From Salticus scenicus (lineage: Eukaryota > Arthropoda > Arachnida > Araneae > Salticidae): a stretch of DNA of 64,000 nucleotides. Positions 25,275 to 36,032 of this stretch are shown here, piece by piece. The stretch covers positions 210,352,496 to 210,416,495 of the forward strand of contig OZ005653.1 in the NCBI GenBank assembly GCA_963930645.1, written 5' to 3'. The notes under the pieces were generated by a model. That model worked only from the letters and a program-made list of their open reading frames with translations, had not been told where the DNA came from and ran no database searches. How positions within the stretch are numbered: the stretch's first letter is position 1; the number at the start of each line of letters is the position of its first letter. The position numbers and the translations under genes were made by a program.

Positions 25275-25539
25275 CTCGCGAGTGAATAAATATGTGTAAG
25301 CAAGAATTATTTTATGATTAAAAATTTTGCACCAAAAGCTTCAATAAATGACCACCAACTATAATAGAGGCTTCATATGGTAAACGGAATAAATTGTGTA
25401 GATGTGGAAAGAATCCAGATTTTTGATGGACGTCTATATCTGTGAACCGAATTTGTTACTACAAGATTCTCCAATGACTCAATGAATGTCTTGAGAATGA
25501 CAGTTATTAGCTGTTAGTAAAATAAAAACCCAAAGAAGA

Positions 25540-27530
25540 AAAAAATCACGGATATGAATGTCTAAGTGATGGGTCTACATGGGCATCTGTTCGAAAATAT
25601 CCATGTAATGGTCGAAAATATCCATGTAACGGTTTTTTTTTTGGGTTCGAGGCTAAATGATATATTGTTTTCCTTATCAGTTGATTTCTTATTATCCATT
25701 TTGTGTGAATTTCGCCATAATGTAAAAATATTTTGCTATAGAATATGATCATTTCCCCATAGAATACGTACATAAACATGATAATATTGCAGTTTTTCAT
25801 GCAGCGGTCACGTGTGATGAGTTTCATGATGTCACACCGATAAAGTTCACATCACACTAGAGCCCTTATCACACAGCCCGAGTCACATCCAAAATGTTAC
25901 CCAAACCGAAGCTGAACTCTTCCTTCTTTTCATTTTTTTAGAAATCGAGCCAGTAGAAATCCATTCCCTGAATGGGTTGAACTATAAATAGCTGGACAAA
26001 CACCCATAATTTCAAAAATTTGTTCGAAAAAAAAATCGCACAAAAACAAGAGCAGTAGGCAACAAAATCAGTTGTGAGTTAACTCCCTTTCTCAGGATCC
26101 TTATATCACACATACCACACATTTCTGCGATAATGTGTGCGTCTCCGTCATGTTAGAACCACCGAATTTCTTGAATATTCGTTAATAGAAACTCAAGTAG
26201 AACCTTCTGAAGGAATGTGAAATGCATCTAAGTGATCTTGAGAGGAAGATATCTATTGATTTGATGGCCGTCGATAACCCGGCTCACACGAAAACCTTTT
26301 ATAAAAATACCTCCAAACTGAAATTTACGTCACGGAAGATCGGCCTATTACATCCGATACATATCATCCTATTAAATACTATAGAATTTAATCAGCAAGT
26401 CATTCGTGAAGCTTAGTTCAGAGACATTATTTTAATAGATGTTGCTAACACACACTGGTAAAACCTTTGTAGAGAAATTTCGAGCGTGTAACGTGAGTAT
26501 TTACTGTAGATCACACATAAGTGTTGTGCTTATTAAATATCTATAATATGTAAACTTAGTCTCGACCGTAAATAGTAAAGATGTTGAAAACTGTGGCTGT
26601 TGCAATTTCATATTGTTGGAATCAACGCACAAATTTTAGACATGTGAAAAATAAGTATTATTTAATGCCTGGACTTTTTGGAGATGGTGTAGGGGCAAAA
26701 TTTAGTCACATAACACATACCACACAGTCATATCGTTCACACGTTTGCCACAAGCTACTCGTATGCTTCTGTTAAGACTAGTCGCCCCTGCATCAAGGAA
26801 TGCATCGGCACCATTTACAGTTCTCATGCTCCTAATTCGCGTTATGTTTTCTCTTTGGTCTATAGTATACAAGCTCTTTTCTACGAGTTTCGTGTGCATA
26901 CAGGTAAACATATTCCGATCGGTTATTATTCTGATTGTTATTCGCTACGGGTAAAGTCTTTTATGGAATAGCCGTATGTAGGGCATATCAGACTTTTATG
27001 CGTTATTACATCAGTATTAATAACTTATCCGTATTAATTTTGACAGATATTTCTAAAGAATAAGGGTATAGAATAAATACTGTATTTTGGAATCCAAACC
27101 TTACAAGGAATACTCGGAATGCTGTGACAAGTCGCACATTGGGATAACGACATTTTACTTTGTTATGCTCGCTTTGAGGTCTACCGACAAATAGCAGCTG
27201 AAGGATCCGTTCTGTAGTAGGTGACATTTAATCTATTCCTGAGAAAACGATGGTTGATTTCCGCCCTCAGATTGTATAATTAAAACTGTTTATTTTGGAA
27301 AGTTTAATCAAGTCTTAAAGTTAAGACTAATTTTGTTACACGCAGTATAATTATCCATAGCAATATGTTTCTGAACACATTACCAGAGGAATTTGCCTTT
27401 ACTGATTGCTATTACTGATATATGTTATATTCAGGTAACACGGATGTCATTTTACTCTCTAAATCCCAGATGATAGGATTTTTAAAATATTTTCATATAC
27501 AAACATGTGAAAATTATTATTTTAACAATT
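25540..27530. other. unassigned island with fewer simple repeats
   Basis: Less poly-A/T than its surroundings. Holds a small tandem pair GAAAATATCCATGTAA at about 25593-25628. Short frames (for example 26222-26416 and 26745-26954) have no recognisable domain. It could include host exons or regulatory DNA, but nothing in the sequence proves this. Confidence 0.3.
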
Positions 27531-27680
27531 ATTACTTTCCGAACGCTATAGTGAAGAAAGTATTGTAATCATGTCAAGAATCCGAATTTGAGATTTTGAT
27601 GTTTCTATACGTTTCGAGGTCCCCTGACACAGTTTTCACTATTTTTACGATGATTTGTGTATGTGTGTGAGTGAACTCGC

Positions 27681-28370
27681 TAGCGTCTAAACGCTTTGTT
27701 CGAATATGCTGAAAGTTGGTACGTATATTGTAAGTCACCATAGTACGAACCCTATTGATTTTGGTGAATATAGCACTTATAGTTTTTTTACAGGGACACC
27801 AGGAAAGATTCTTTGTCATTATGGCCTATGGGACCAAATTCTTAAAAGTGCGATAGAGTCTAAACGCTTTATTAATCTGAGCAAAAAATTTGTACACATG
27901 TTATAGGTCACATTTGCATGAACTGTATAGATTTTGGTGAATTTAGCACTTACAGTTTTTTTTTACAGGGGCATAAAGAAAAATTCTTTATCATTATGGC
28001 CTATGGGGCCAAATTTTTAAAAATGTGATAGCGTCTAAACGCCTTATTAATCTGAGCAAAAAATTTGTACACATGTTATAGGTCACAGTTGCAACAACTG
28101 TATAGATTTTGGTGAATTTAGCACTTAGTTTTTTTACAGGGACACAAAGACAAATTCTTTATCATTATGGCCTATGGGACCAAATTTTTAAAAGTGCAAT
28201 AACATCTACACGTCTTATTTAATTGAACTGAAAATTTATATGAATATTATAAATCACTGTTGCACTAACTATAAGCATTTTAGTGAATCTAGCATTTATA
28301 GGGTTTTACAGGGACACAACGAAAAATTCTTTATCATTTTGATCATAGACTCAAAGTTCAGTAGCGTTAA
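27681..28370 (-). repeat. four tandem units of about 173 bp
   Basis: Units start at TAGCGTCTAAACGC or variants at 27681, 27854, 28029 and 28200. Each contains ACAGGGACAC and ATTATGGCCTATGGG. The same four-unit block occurs in copy H4 (31335-32020). Minus-strand frames with repeated peptides come from these units and are not genes. Confidence 0.85.
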
Positions 28371-28534
28371 ATAAAACATCGTGTAATATATGGTCAAAAA
28401 TACTCAAACACTCTATTATGGTTTTCTCTCTTTTGTTTGTTTAACAACTCTTCTTTCTTAATACAATCACACAATAAACTGTGGAAGGAAATCATATTTA
28501 TTGAAATTTAATTTTTCCGACTGAGTGAAAATAA

Positions 28535-28607
28535 TGCCTGGACCGGGACTCGAACCACGGATCTTTGACTTACAAGGTCAAGGCTCTACCAACTGAGCTA
28601 TCCAGGC
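28535..28607 (-). tRNA. tRNA-Thr(UGU)-like sequence in fold-back 1, left arm
   Basis: 73 nt fold to a cloverleaf: a 7-bp acceptor (GCCTGGA with TCCAGGC), D arm GCTC...GAGC, anticodon stem TTGAC/GTCAA with loop CTTGTAA giving anticodon UGU, and TTCGA in the T loop. The T stem is imperfect. A-box and B-box sequences are intact. It is part of a mobile repeat, so it is probably a tRNA-derived sequence and not a working gene. Confidence 0.65.
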
Positions 28608-28809
28608 CGACATCCCGGTCAGCATTACTCACTCAGACAACCTTATAGGCTTTATTGTGTGATTGTATTAAAAATTGTATTTCTTTCTCCCATTGTTTAA
28701 TGGTGTTTTCCATTTCCTGCGGCTTATTTTTGTTGAGCTATCTAAATGATAGACCAGATTGTTTCAGCCTATTAGGTTGTCTGAGTGAGTAATGCTGACC
28801 GGGATGTCG

Positions 28810-28882
28810 GCCTGGATAGCTCAGTTGGTAGAGCCTTGACCTTGTAAGTCAAAGATCCGTGGTTCGAGTCCAGGTCCAGGCA
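28810..28882 (+). tRNA. tRNA-Thr(UGU)-like sequence in fold-back 1, right arm
   Basis: Inverted copy of the left arm, with the same 7-bp acceptor stem, D arm and UGU anticodon loop. It differs in the T arm (CCAGG in place of CCCGG on the 3' side), which weakens that stem. Spacer to the left copy is 202 bp. Confidence 0.65.
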
Positions 28883-29003
28883 TTATTTTCACTCAGTCGG
28901 AAAAATTAAATTTCAATAAATAACTCTTCTTTCTTTACTTTATGTACAAAACTGTTAATTACTGAATGTTCGGAAAGTCGAGTGGAGTCACTCCATATTT
29001 TTT

Positions 29004-30523
29004 GTTGTTGTAGTTGTTATTTTTGTAATGCATGCAGTAATTCTAGAGAAACAATTTTACTTGCTCAAACTTTATTTTGAATTCTTTAAGAACAGATTTG
29101 GAGGATAATTTTTCTTTTACCAACAAAGTTTATATACATACATATTTATAACTTAAACTTGGCTGTTTGTCTTTCTACGTTTTAATTTCCATAAATATTT
29201 TAGAAATCAAATAAATGCTTTTCAACTGTCACATCTTAAACTCTAGTAAGCCATAAATGCTCTTCAATATCGCAGGAAAATGTAAAAAATGTGTAACAAT
29301 GCACCGATAGAATTTTCCTGTAATGTAGCTGAATATTTTGTATAGTCTTGCAAATGAATTATTAGTGTTAATTATATCATTTTCTGTAGGAAGCAGGCTT
29401 TAATACATTTGAAAAATGCATGTTGATTTTGTATATTTAGAGCTTTTTTTTTTTTTTAATAAAATTTTTTATAAGATATATTTAATTTCAACTCGTTTTA
29501 AACAATTTTTTTTCTTAATTACGAATTTATAACCAATTTTGACAAGAGTTAAAAAGTATTGAAAAAAAAACAAAAAAAACACTGAGTTTACAGTCCAAAA
29601 ATCACTAAATTCGATTGAAAAATTAGAGATTTTAAAGAAGGATATTTAATCATATTTAAAGCCAACCCTGGATTGACTTTTCTAATTTTCAAGCTAATGT
29701 TCTTGCAACTAAAAATTAGAGATTTTATAGAAAGAAAATAATATATTATTAAATTTAAGGTCGCCTTTTTTTTTTTTTTTTTTTTTTAAATAAAGCTAGT
29801 TTTAAACTTGTGTAAATCTCTAAAATAGTATTGATAATTATAAACAATTTTAATTAGCCATTCTTTTATTTTTTAAATGAATAAAAAGTTACATATGTAG
29901 CCATAAAATTATATTTATATTGCTTTTCACGTTTTAAATACACTATTACGATATTATTGATGAAACACTATAAAGTCAACTTCATGGCTAGTAAAATCAT
30001 ATTTAACTCTCCGAAACTGAAAATAACTTGAATCGTGCCAAAGTAATTTGAATAACCATAACAAAAACTTAAATCTCAGCTTTCAAATGCCAAGATCACG
30101 AGCACTAACGTTACTACTACCGTCATAAATATCAAAACACCATAACAATGGTGTATTAGATACAAATATCCGCAATGTGATATAGTCAAAGTGAATAGAT
30201 AAGTATTGACGTATTCAGAGCCAAAACAAAACAAAGCATACAAAAAACAAGCTGTAAAATGTAAAATTATTTTGCTATTATTATTATTATCCAAATTTAA
30301 GTGCAGAGATTTTGTAATCTACCAATATTATTGAATAAATAAATTTAGCTGAAGGAGAGCCGAGCCATCTCCTCATTGAAATTGAGAACGAACTTAAAAA
30401 AAAAAAAAAAAAAAAAAAAATCATTACTAACATCTATATTTGACGTTATAATGGATTATAACAGTAAGTTTTTTTTAAAATGAGATCAAAATTTAAAGTA
30501 TTTTAGGGAAAAAATTTTTTGAC
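29004..30523. other. unassigned AT-rich DNA
   Basis: T-runs near 29445-29458 and 29767-29787 and an A-run at about 30394-30420. The phrase AAATTAGAGATTTTA occurs twice (about 29620 and 29710). Nothing else recognised. Confidence 0.4.
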
Positions 30524-30527
30524 TTAA

Positions 30528-30960
30528 GGCTGTACATCAGTCGGATAGCTCCCTTTCTCCCTTTCTATATTATCCAATGGGATTTTCGTTGCTTCGTTTT
30601 ATACAAATATTTCATTCAAAAAATGAAGTTTTTCAAATTTTGTTTTTTGAATATTACTCTTTGAACAGGTCGCCTTATAGCTTAGTGAGCAATTTTTCGA
30701 AAAAATTAATTTGAATATTTTATTTCATTAAGTAAATTATGAAGTCTAAGTTTGGATCTCTAAGTAAAATATTTAAATTTATTTTTTCGAAAAAAATTGC
30801 TCACTATACTAAAAGATGGCCTGTTCAAAGAGTAATATTCAAAAAACAGAATTTGGAAAAGTTCATTTTTGAATGTGATATTTGTATAAAGCGAAGCAAC
30901 GAAAATCCCATTGGATAACATGGGAAGAGAGAAAAGGAGCTATCTGACTGATGTACAGCC
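30528..30960. mobile_element. TTAA-flanked fold-back MITE
   Basis: Ends GGCTGTACATCAGTCGGATA and TATCTGACTGATGTACAGCC are inverted. Arms extend through GCTTCG, TTTTTTGAATATTACTCTTT and TCGAAAAAAAT, about 190 bp each. TTAA on both sides (30524-30527 and 30961-30964). It starts GG, unlike the CC of the other TTAA elements here, so it is a separate family. Confidence 0.88.
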
Positions 30961-30994
30961 TTAAGCAGATGTAACAGGTTAAATCATAACATTA

Positions 30995-32231
30995 CAGTCG
31001 GCAACAAAAATGTCCGAACACTAGCAAAAATTACCTATGTAAAAAAAGTACACTTCATATGGTTTTGTTAAATAAATCCTTATCGAATCCTGTTCTTAGG
31101 CTGACTAAGAACAGGATTCGACAAGGATTTATTTAACAAAACCGAATGCAGTGTACTTTTTACTTTCCGAACACTATAGTGAGGAAAGTATTGTAATCAT
31201 GTCAAAAATCCGACTTTGAGATTTTGATGTTTCTATACGTTTCGAGGTCCAATGAGTCCGTTTTCACTATTTTTGCGATGATATATGCATGTGTGTGTGT
31301 GTATGTATGTATGTGTGCATGTCTGTGAGTGAACACGCTAGCGTCTAAACGCTTTGTTCGAATAAGCTGAAAGTTGGTACGTATAATGTAAGTCACCATA
31401 GTACGAACCCTATAGATTTTGGTGAATCTAGCACTTATAGTTTTTTTACAGGGACACAAAGAAAAATTCTTTATCATTATGGCCTATGGGAGCAAAATCT
31501 TAAAAGTGCGATAGCATCTAAACGCCTTATTCAATTGAGCAAAAAATTTATACACATATTATAGGTCACAAATACTCAATCTGTATAGATTTTGGAGAAT
31601 CTAGCACTTATAGTTTTTTTACAGGGACACAAAGAAAAATTCTTTATCATTATGCCTATGGGACCAAATTTTTAAAAGTGTGATAGCGTCTAAACGCCTT
31701 ATTAATCTAAGCAAAAAAATTGTACACATGTTATAGATCACAGTTGAACTAACTGTATAGATTTTGGTGAATCTAGCACTTACAGTTTTTTTACAGGGAC
31801 ACAAAGAAAAATTCTTTATCATTATGGCCTATGGGACTAAATTTTTAAAAGTACGATAGCATCTAAACGCCTTATTGAATTGAGCTGAAAATTTGTATGA
31901 GTATTATAAATCACTGTTTCACTAACTATAAGCATTTTGGTGAATCTAGCATTTATAGGTTTTTACAGGGACACAACGAAAAATTCTTTATCATTATGAT
32001 CTATGGGCTCAAAGTTCAGTAGCGTTAAATAAAACATCGTGTAATAGATGGAGAAAAATACTCAAACACTCTATTATGGTTTTCTCTCTTTTGTTTGTTT
32101 AACAACTCCTCTTTCTTTACTTTATCTACAAAACAGTTAATTACTCAATGTTCGGAAAGTCGAGTGGAGTCACTCCAGATTTTTTCACATAGGAATTTTT
32201 GCTAGTGTTCGGACACTTTTGTTACCGACTG
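30995..32231. mobile_element. Tc1/mariner-type palindromic MITE carrying a HINE-like insertion
   Basis: Ends CAGTCGGCAACAAAAATGTC and the inverted GACACTTTTGTTACCGACTG, flanked by TA (30993-30994 and 32232-32233). The element folds fully: the hinge is GCTGA near 31103 between arms containing CGAATCCTGTTCTTAG. Repeat H4 interrupts its right arm at a T-run. Without H4 it is about 220 bp, close to its relatives at 50435-50640 and 56230-57803. Confidence 0.85.
31162..32177 (-). mobile_element. HINE-like element, copy H4
   Basis: Same family and orientation as H3: ACTTTCCGAAC (31162-31172) paired with GTTCGGAAAGT (32150-32160), the 5' hairpin GAGTG-ACTC-CACTC just outside, a TGTG/TATG microsatellite near 31290-31327, and four units of about 173 bp. 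It lies between T-runs of the host MITE (..TTTTT on the left, TTTTTT.. on the right), consistent with the T-T target of Helentrons. It lacks the tRNA insertion of H3. Confidence 0.6.
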
Positions 32232-32390
32232 TACATGAATTTTAATGCTTTAGTCAGCATCTTATATAATGTATATTTTTTCACGCTGATACATTTTTGA
32301 TGTATTATTTTGAATAACCTAAATTTAATTGAGTTTAAGGTATTTTAATAATTCTGTTGCAAAATGTACAAGTTTTTAAATTAATATTTA

Positions 32391-32611
32391 ACTAGCATGA
32401 TGTGGCCACCACATGACTTTCTTCTATATAATTTTACACAAAATTCATTGAATACAAATTATTTATTAAATTATTAAATTATTTTCCATTATAAATGCAG
32501 ACGATTTTTATCTGACAGAATTATATATCACAAAATGCTGAAAGAAAGTCAATTTTTTGCCAATATCAAAAGAAATAAGATTTTTTTTTCTAAGATTTTT
32601 TTCGTTAAAAG

Positions 32612-32650
<39 letters not shown>

Positions 32651-33558
32651 CTCGGGAAAAGTTACGCTAATGGCTGCCTTTCCCCGAGTAAATCCCACAG
32701 AGGAATACACACGGATAATTTAGTAAATAAAATTTATGAATAATTTATTTACTAAAGGTGAATGAAAAACTCCAGATACAGTTTCAAATTCATTTCTCTT
32801 TTTATTCTTTTTTTCAATACTCTCTAATGGCTGATTTTAGAACTTTTTTTCGGCATCAAAAGTTTTTGCTTGATAACATGGGGATGATAGATCTATATAT
32901 ATTACTATATCTATAGGGGGAAGCGATGCTCCCACATGCACAAATTTTTTTTCCCTAGTTAGCTACTATTCTAAGATTCTAAGACGGAAGGTGGTCGCTC
33001 ACCACTATGCAGCGGTTTTGAGAGATTTCAACCTTTAGAGATGGCACTGTGGAGATTCAGAATACCCCGTTTCTAATGATTAAACCTCCTCCGTTGTTTA
33101 TTGCATAAACAGGAAAAAAAAAAGAGTACAGAGGTCGCCAAAGCAGAGCTTTCACACGACAGAGGGCGACAAGGTTCATATCAATTTTACAATCACACGT
33201 TTAAAATAACTCCCATTATGTACATTTATACGAAATTTTGTCCTGTACTGCCATGTTAAAAATTTAGAAGAAGAAAAAAAAAATGCGATCACAGCGCCAC
33301 CTGTTGAGCAATTGTTCCACAAATCTAATCAGCACCATTCTATGTCAGGGTTCAGCTAATTACAAAATTTCATTCGTTTGTGAGTTACAGCGTCCACAAA
33401 ATTTGTGATACACACACACAGACAGACAGATAGACAGACAGACAGACATTTTCTAAAAACAGTCAAATCATCCCAAAACGCGTAAATCCATAGAGAACTG
33501 GAGTTCGAAAAATTTCCTGAATCCAATACTTTCTGTATATATACATGTAGAAGAAACT
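32391..33558 (+). mobile_element. HINE-like element, copy H5
   Basis: The 5' hairpin ATGTGG-CCA-CCACAT precedes ACTTTCTTCTA (32416-32426). The 3' end has TAGAAGAAACT (33548-33558), an inverted match with one mismatch. A (CAGA)n/(GACA)n microsatellite lies at 33411-33449, matching the (GTCY)n tract known from Drosophila DINE-1. A long A-run is at about 32617-32646. Shares the stretch around ATGCTCCCACATGCACAAA with H1. Confidence 0.6.
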
Positions 33559-33575
33559 AAAAAATGCAGATTTTG

Positions 33576-35560
33576 ACTTGAAAATATTTTCTCAAAAATT
33601 GATTTTTATATTACAAGAAAATTATTAACTTACTAGGAACTTAAAAAATGTAACTTCTATTTTAGTTAAAAATCTCTAACTACACAGATCTGCGTAATTG
33701 CATTTTTAATTTTTTTATTTGCGCTGCTTTGAGTGTTTTTAATGTTTATTGTTAATCTGAATTTTAAAAAATGCTTGTGTTTTCTTCCTATCATTTTTAT
33801 TTCTTTATTCTTTTTTTGTAAAGTAAGGTTGAAGATCTGAAGATTCCATAGAGGCTATAACAGAATAGAAACTCTTTGTATATAAAACCTATTAATATAG
33901 GCTACTCTTTGCACATTATCTTTTCAATGTCACTGTTTCTTTACTTCGAAATTTCGTTTAGAGCTTTTTCTCTTGTTCACTCCTTGAGTGCACTCTCTTT
34001 GCAACATCCAACAATAATCTGCTAAAGTGTTAACACTCCATCGGCTCTGATACAGTGCGTCCACATATCCTAAAACTAGCAGTGAGGACGCGTCGAAAAT
34101 GTTGGAGAGATGCCAGCGTGCCCGACAGTGTTTGAAATTTCGAAAACATCCAGTAATTCCGGGCTCTGTTATTGCTCATTGTCTCTGAGTCAGATGACTG
34201 TCACCCCTATTTTAGCATTGGACTCGTTGAGTTAGCACTTGCGCAGATGATTCCATGGTTTCATGAAATGTGGTAGAAGAATACCTTCTTTACATTTCTT
34301 TAACGTCTTCATGAAATCGCTCTGTTTTTTCTTTAGTCACACAACCTGGATTTCTTTTGGGAAAAAAAAAAAAAAAAAACTGAGATGGGAGTTGGAAAAA
34401 ATGGAGCTTTTAAAGTAATTTCTGTCAAATAATCCAATTTTCGTTCAAAAGTGTACGGGATGGAAATTTTTGAATATTTTTTCATTAATCAGCATTCAAA
34501 AGTACATTAGAAAAACACATCCCATTGAAGAAAAAAAATTCATCGCAGACCTGTGTTATTTAGTTTTCTTTCTTTCTTTTTTTTTTTTTTTTTTTTTTTT
34601 TAATTATACTTTCTTTACAAAACTGTAAATTTTTTATACAAATCTTAAATAAAAGTATTTCACTTTCATTGCCGATTTAAAAATAAATTTAAAAAGAACG
34701 AATTTTATTGACCACTCTGAAGAAAGCAAGAACAATTTCGACAAATTTTAATATTGAAATTTTGTATTTACTAATCTTGAAAGTCAGTTGAATTATTGAA
34801 ATTTCACGATTATTTACATTTAGGTTATTTAAGGTTATAGATTGATATATTGCTGCCAAAGTTAGAAAATATGATAAATAATTTTAAATTTAAAATTTTT
34901 AAACTAATTTTTTTTTTAACGAAAATTGAATTAAAACTCAAGTAACAAAGAAAAACTATGTACCCCTTGTGTTTCAATTTAAATGCAATATTATTTCTTA
35001 TAATGGCTTTTAAGAAACCAAGGAAACAAAATACCTAATAATTTTCTTATAAAATCACATCTGATGAACATTGAAGAAACTAAGAAAACAAAGAACTCAA
35101 TGTACTTTTTACATAGCATTTCTGATGAATAATCATGATTTTCGAATGTAAGAAAGGAAACAACAATAATGACGACAACGATGACAATAACACATCTCAG
35201 AAAACATAAGACTTTTCCCATTGTCTCCCCCAAATATGCTGCACTGAACAACTCAAGTTATATTTTTAGGTCTTAGTGATGGCTTTACTCATTTTTGTTA
35301 TTTACTCTGTATGGATTTTAAGTACACAATACATATGATCCAGTTAAAGCTGTCGAAATATATTTTTACTGATAAAGGTTATGTAGTCATAATTTATTTT
35401 CTATTGAATATTTATCCAAGTGTATGTTTTTATTTATTTATTTATTTATTTATATATTTATTTAATTATATGATAAAAATAAACGTCACGAATAACTATT
35501 AAAACTAATTCACAAGTAATATTATAGGAAGATACGTTAATGTGAAATATATATTTTTAT
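33576..35560. other. unassigned AT-rich DNA
   Basis: Includes a less AT-rich patch at about 33950-34260 with no recognised domain, an A-run near 34363-34379, a T-run near 34578-34601 and (TTTA)n at about 35430-35464. No element ends seen. Confidence 0.4.
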
Positions 35561-35806
35561 TTTATACTCAACCAGGGGTTGATCCAGGTTTTAGTTTTTG
35601 GGGCCCATTTTTGTGAAATTTTTATTTAATTTTGTGAAAATCAAAATATTTTTGTGAAAAAAAAGAACTGTCGCTAGAAACCTTTCATTTTAGCAGTTAT
35701 TTTATCTAATGTTTAATGTCAAGTTAATAGCATTTTATTAAACAATTATAGACACTTTAGAAAATTTGGAGTGGAAGGATGATTTTTATACCAACTATGT
35801 GAAAAA

Positions 35807-35877
35807 TACCAGAGCCGGAAATCGAACCTGGGCCTTCCGCTTAACGCGCGGATGCTCTACCACTGAGCTACCCTGGG
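35807..35877 (-). tRNA. tRNA-Asn(GUU)-like sequence, left arm
   Basis: 71 nt with D arm GCTC...GAGC, anticodon stem TCCGC/GCGGA and loop GCGTTAA (anticodon GUU, but C at position 33 where U is near-universal), and a T arm with a mutated 5' stem strand. The acceptor (CCCAGGG with CTCTGGT) has one mismatch and a G-T pair. It sits in a mobile palindrome, so a working gene is unlikely. Confidence 0.5.
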
Positions 35878-35961
35878 TGATAACCAGCTAGGCATTTCTC
35901 AGAAAATGAAGAAAAGAAATGCCTAGAAAAGTGAATGTGAGAAATGCCTAGCTGGTTATCA

Positions 35962-36032
35962 CCCAGGATAGCTCAGTGGTAGAGCATCCGCGCGTTAAGC
36001 GGAAGGCCCGGGTTCGATTCCCGGCTCTGGTA
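35962..36032 (+). tRNA. tRNA-Asn(GUU)-like sequence, right arm
   Basis: Inverted copy of the left arm. Its T arm is perfect (CCGGG-TTCGATT-CCCGG). The acceptor has two mismatches and one G-T pair. Same GCGTTAA anticodon loop with C33. Pol III A and B boxes look usable. Confidence 0.5.

Larger units (their letters stand above)
28460..28921. mobile_element. tRNA-Thr fold-back insertion, element 1
   Basis: A 462-bp insertion with two tRNA-like sequences in divergent orientation (minus at left, plus at right), each with matching inner (TGAGTGAGTAATGCTGACC) and outer (GCATTATTTTCACTCAG) flanks, so the arms pair over about 150 bp. It is flanked by a perfect 14-bp duplication AACTCTTCTTTCTT (28446-28459 and 28922-28935). 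The sister repeat H4 has the unoccupied target at about 32103-32117. Duplication length points to retroposition; the inverted structure suggests a snap-back or template switch (inference). Confidence 0.82.
27534..28995 (-). mobile_element. HINE-like element, copy H3 (with internal 173-bp repeats)
   Basis: Read on the minus strand, the 5' end carries a hairpin (GAGTG-ACTC-CACTC) followed by ACTTTCCGAAC (28968-28978). The 3' end carries the perfect inverted match (27534-27544), and a second ACTTTC just inside forms a 3' hairpin with it. A TGTG microsatellite lies near 27656-27672. The interior is four tandem units of about 173 bp. A tRNA fold-back (28460-28921) was inserted later. Helentron-derived origin is inferred from this plan. 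Confidence 0.58.

Noticed and set aside
27574..31822. related minus-strand peptides (FSLCPCKKT...SARFTKIY)
   Set aside because: They repeat because the underlying 173-bp units repeat; stops and drift show no coding constraint.
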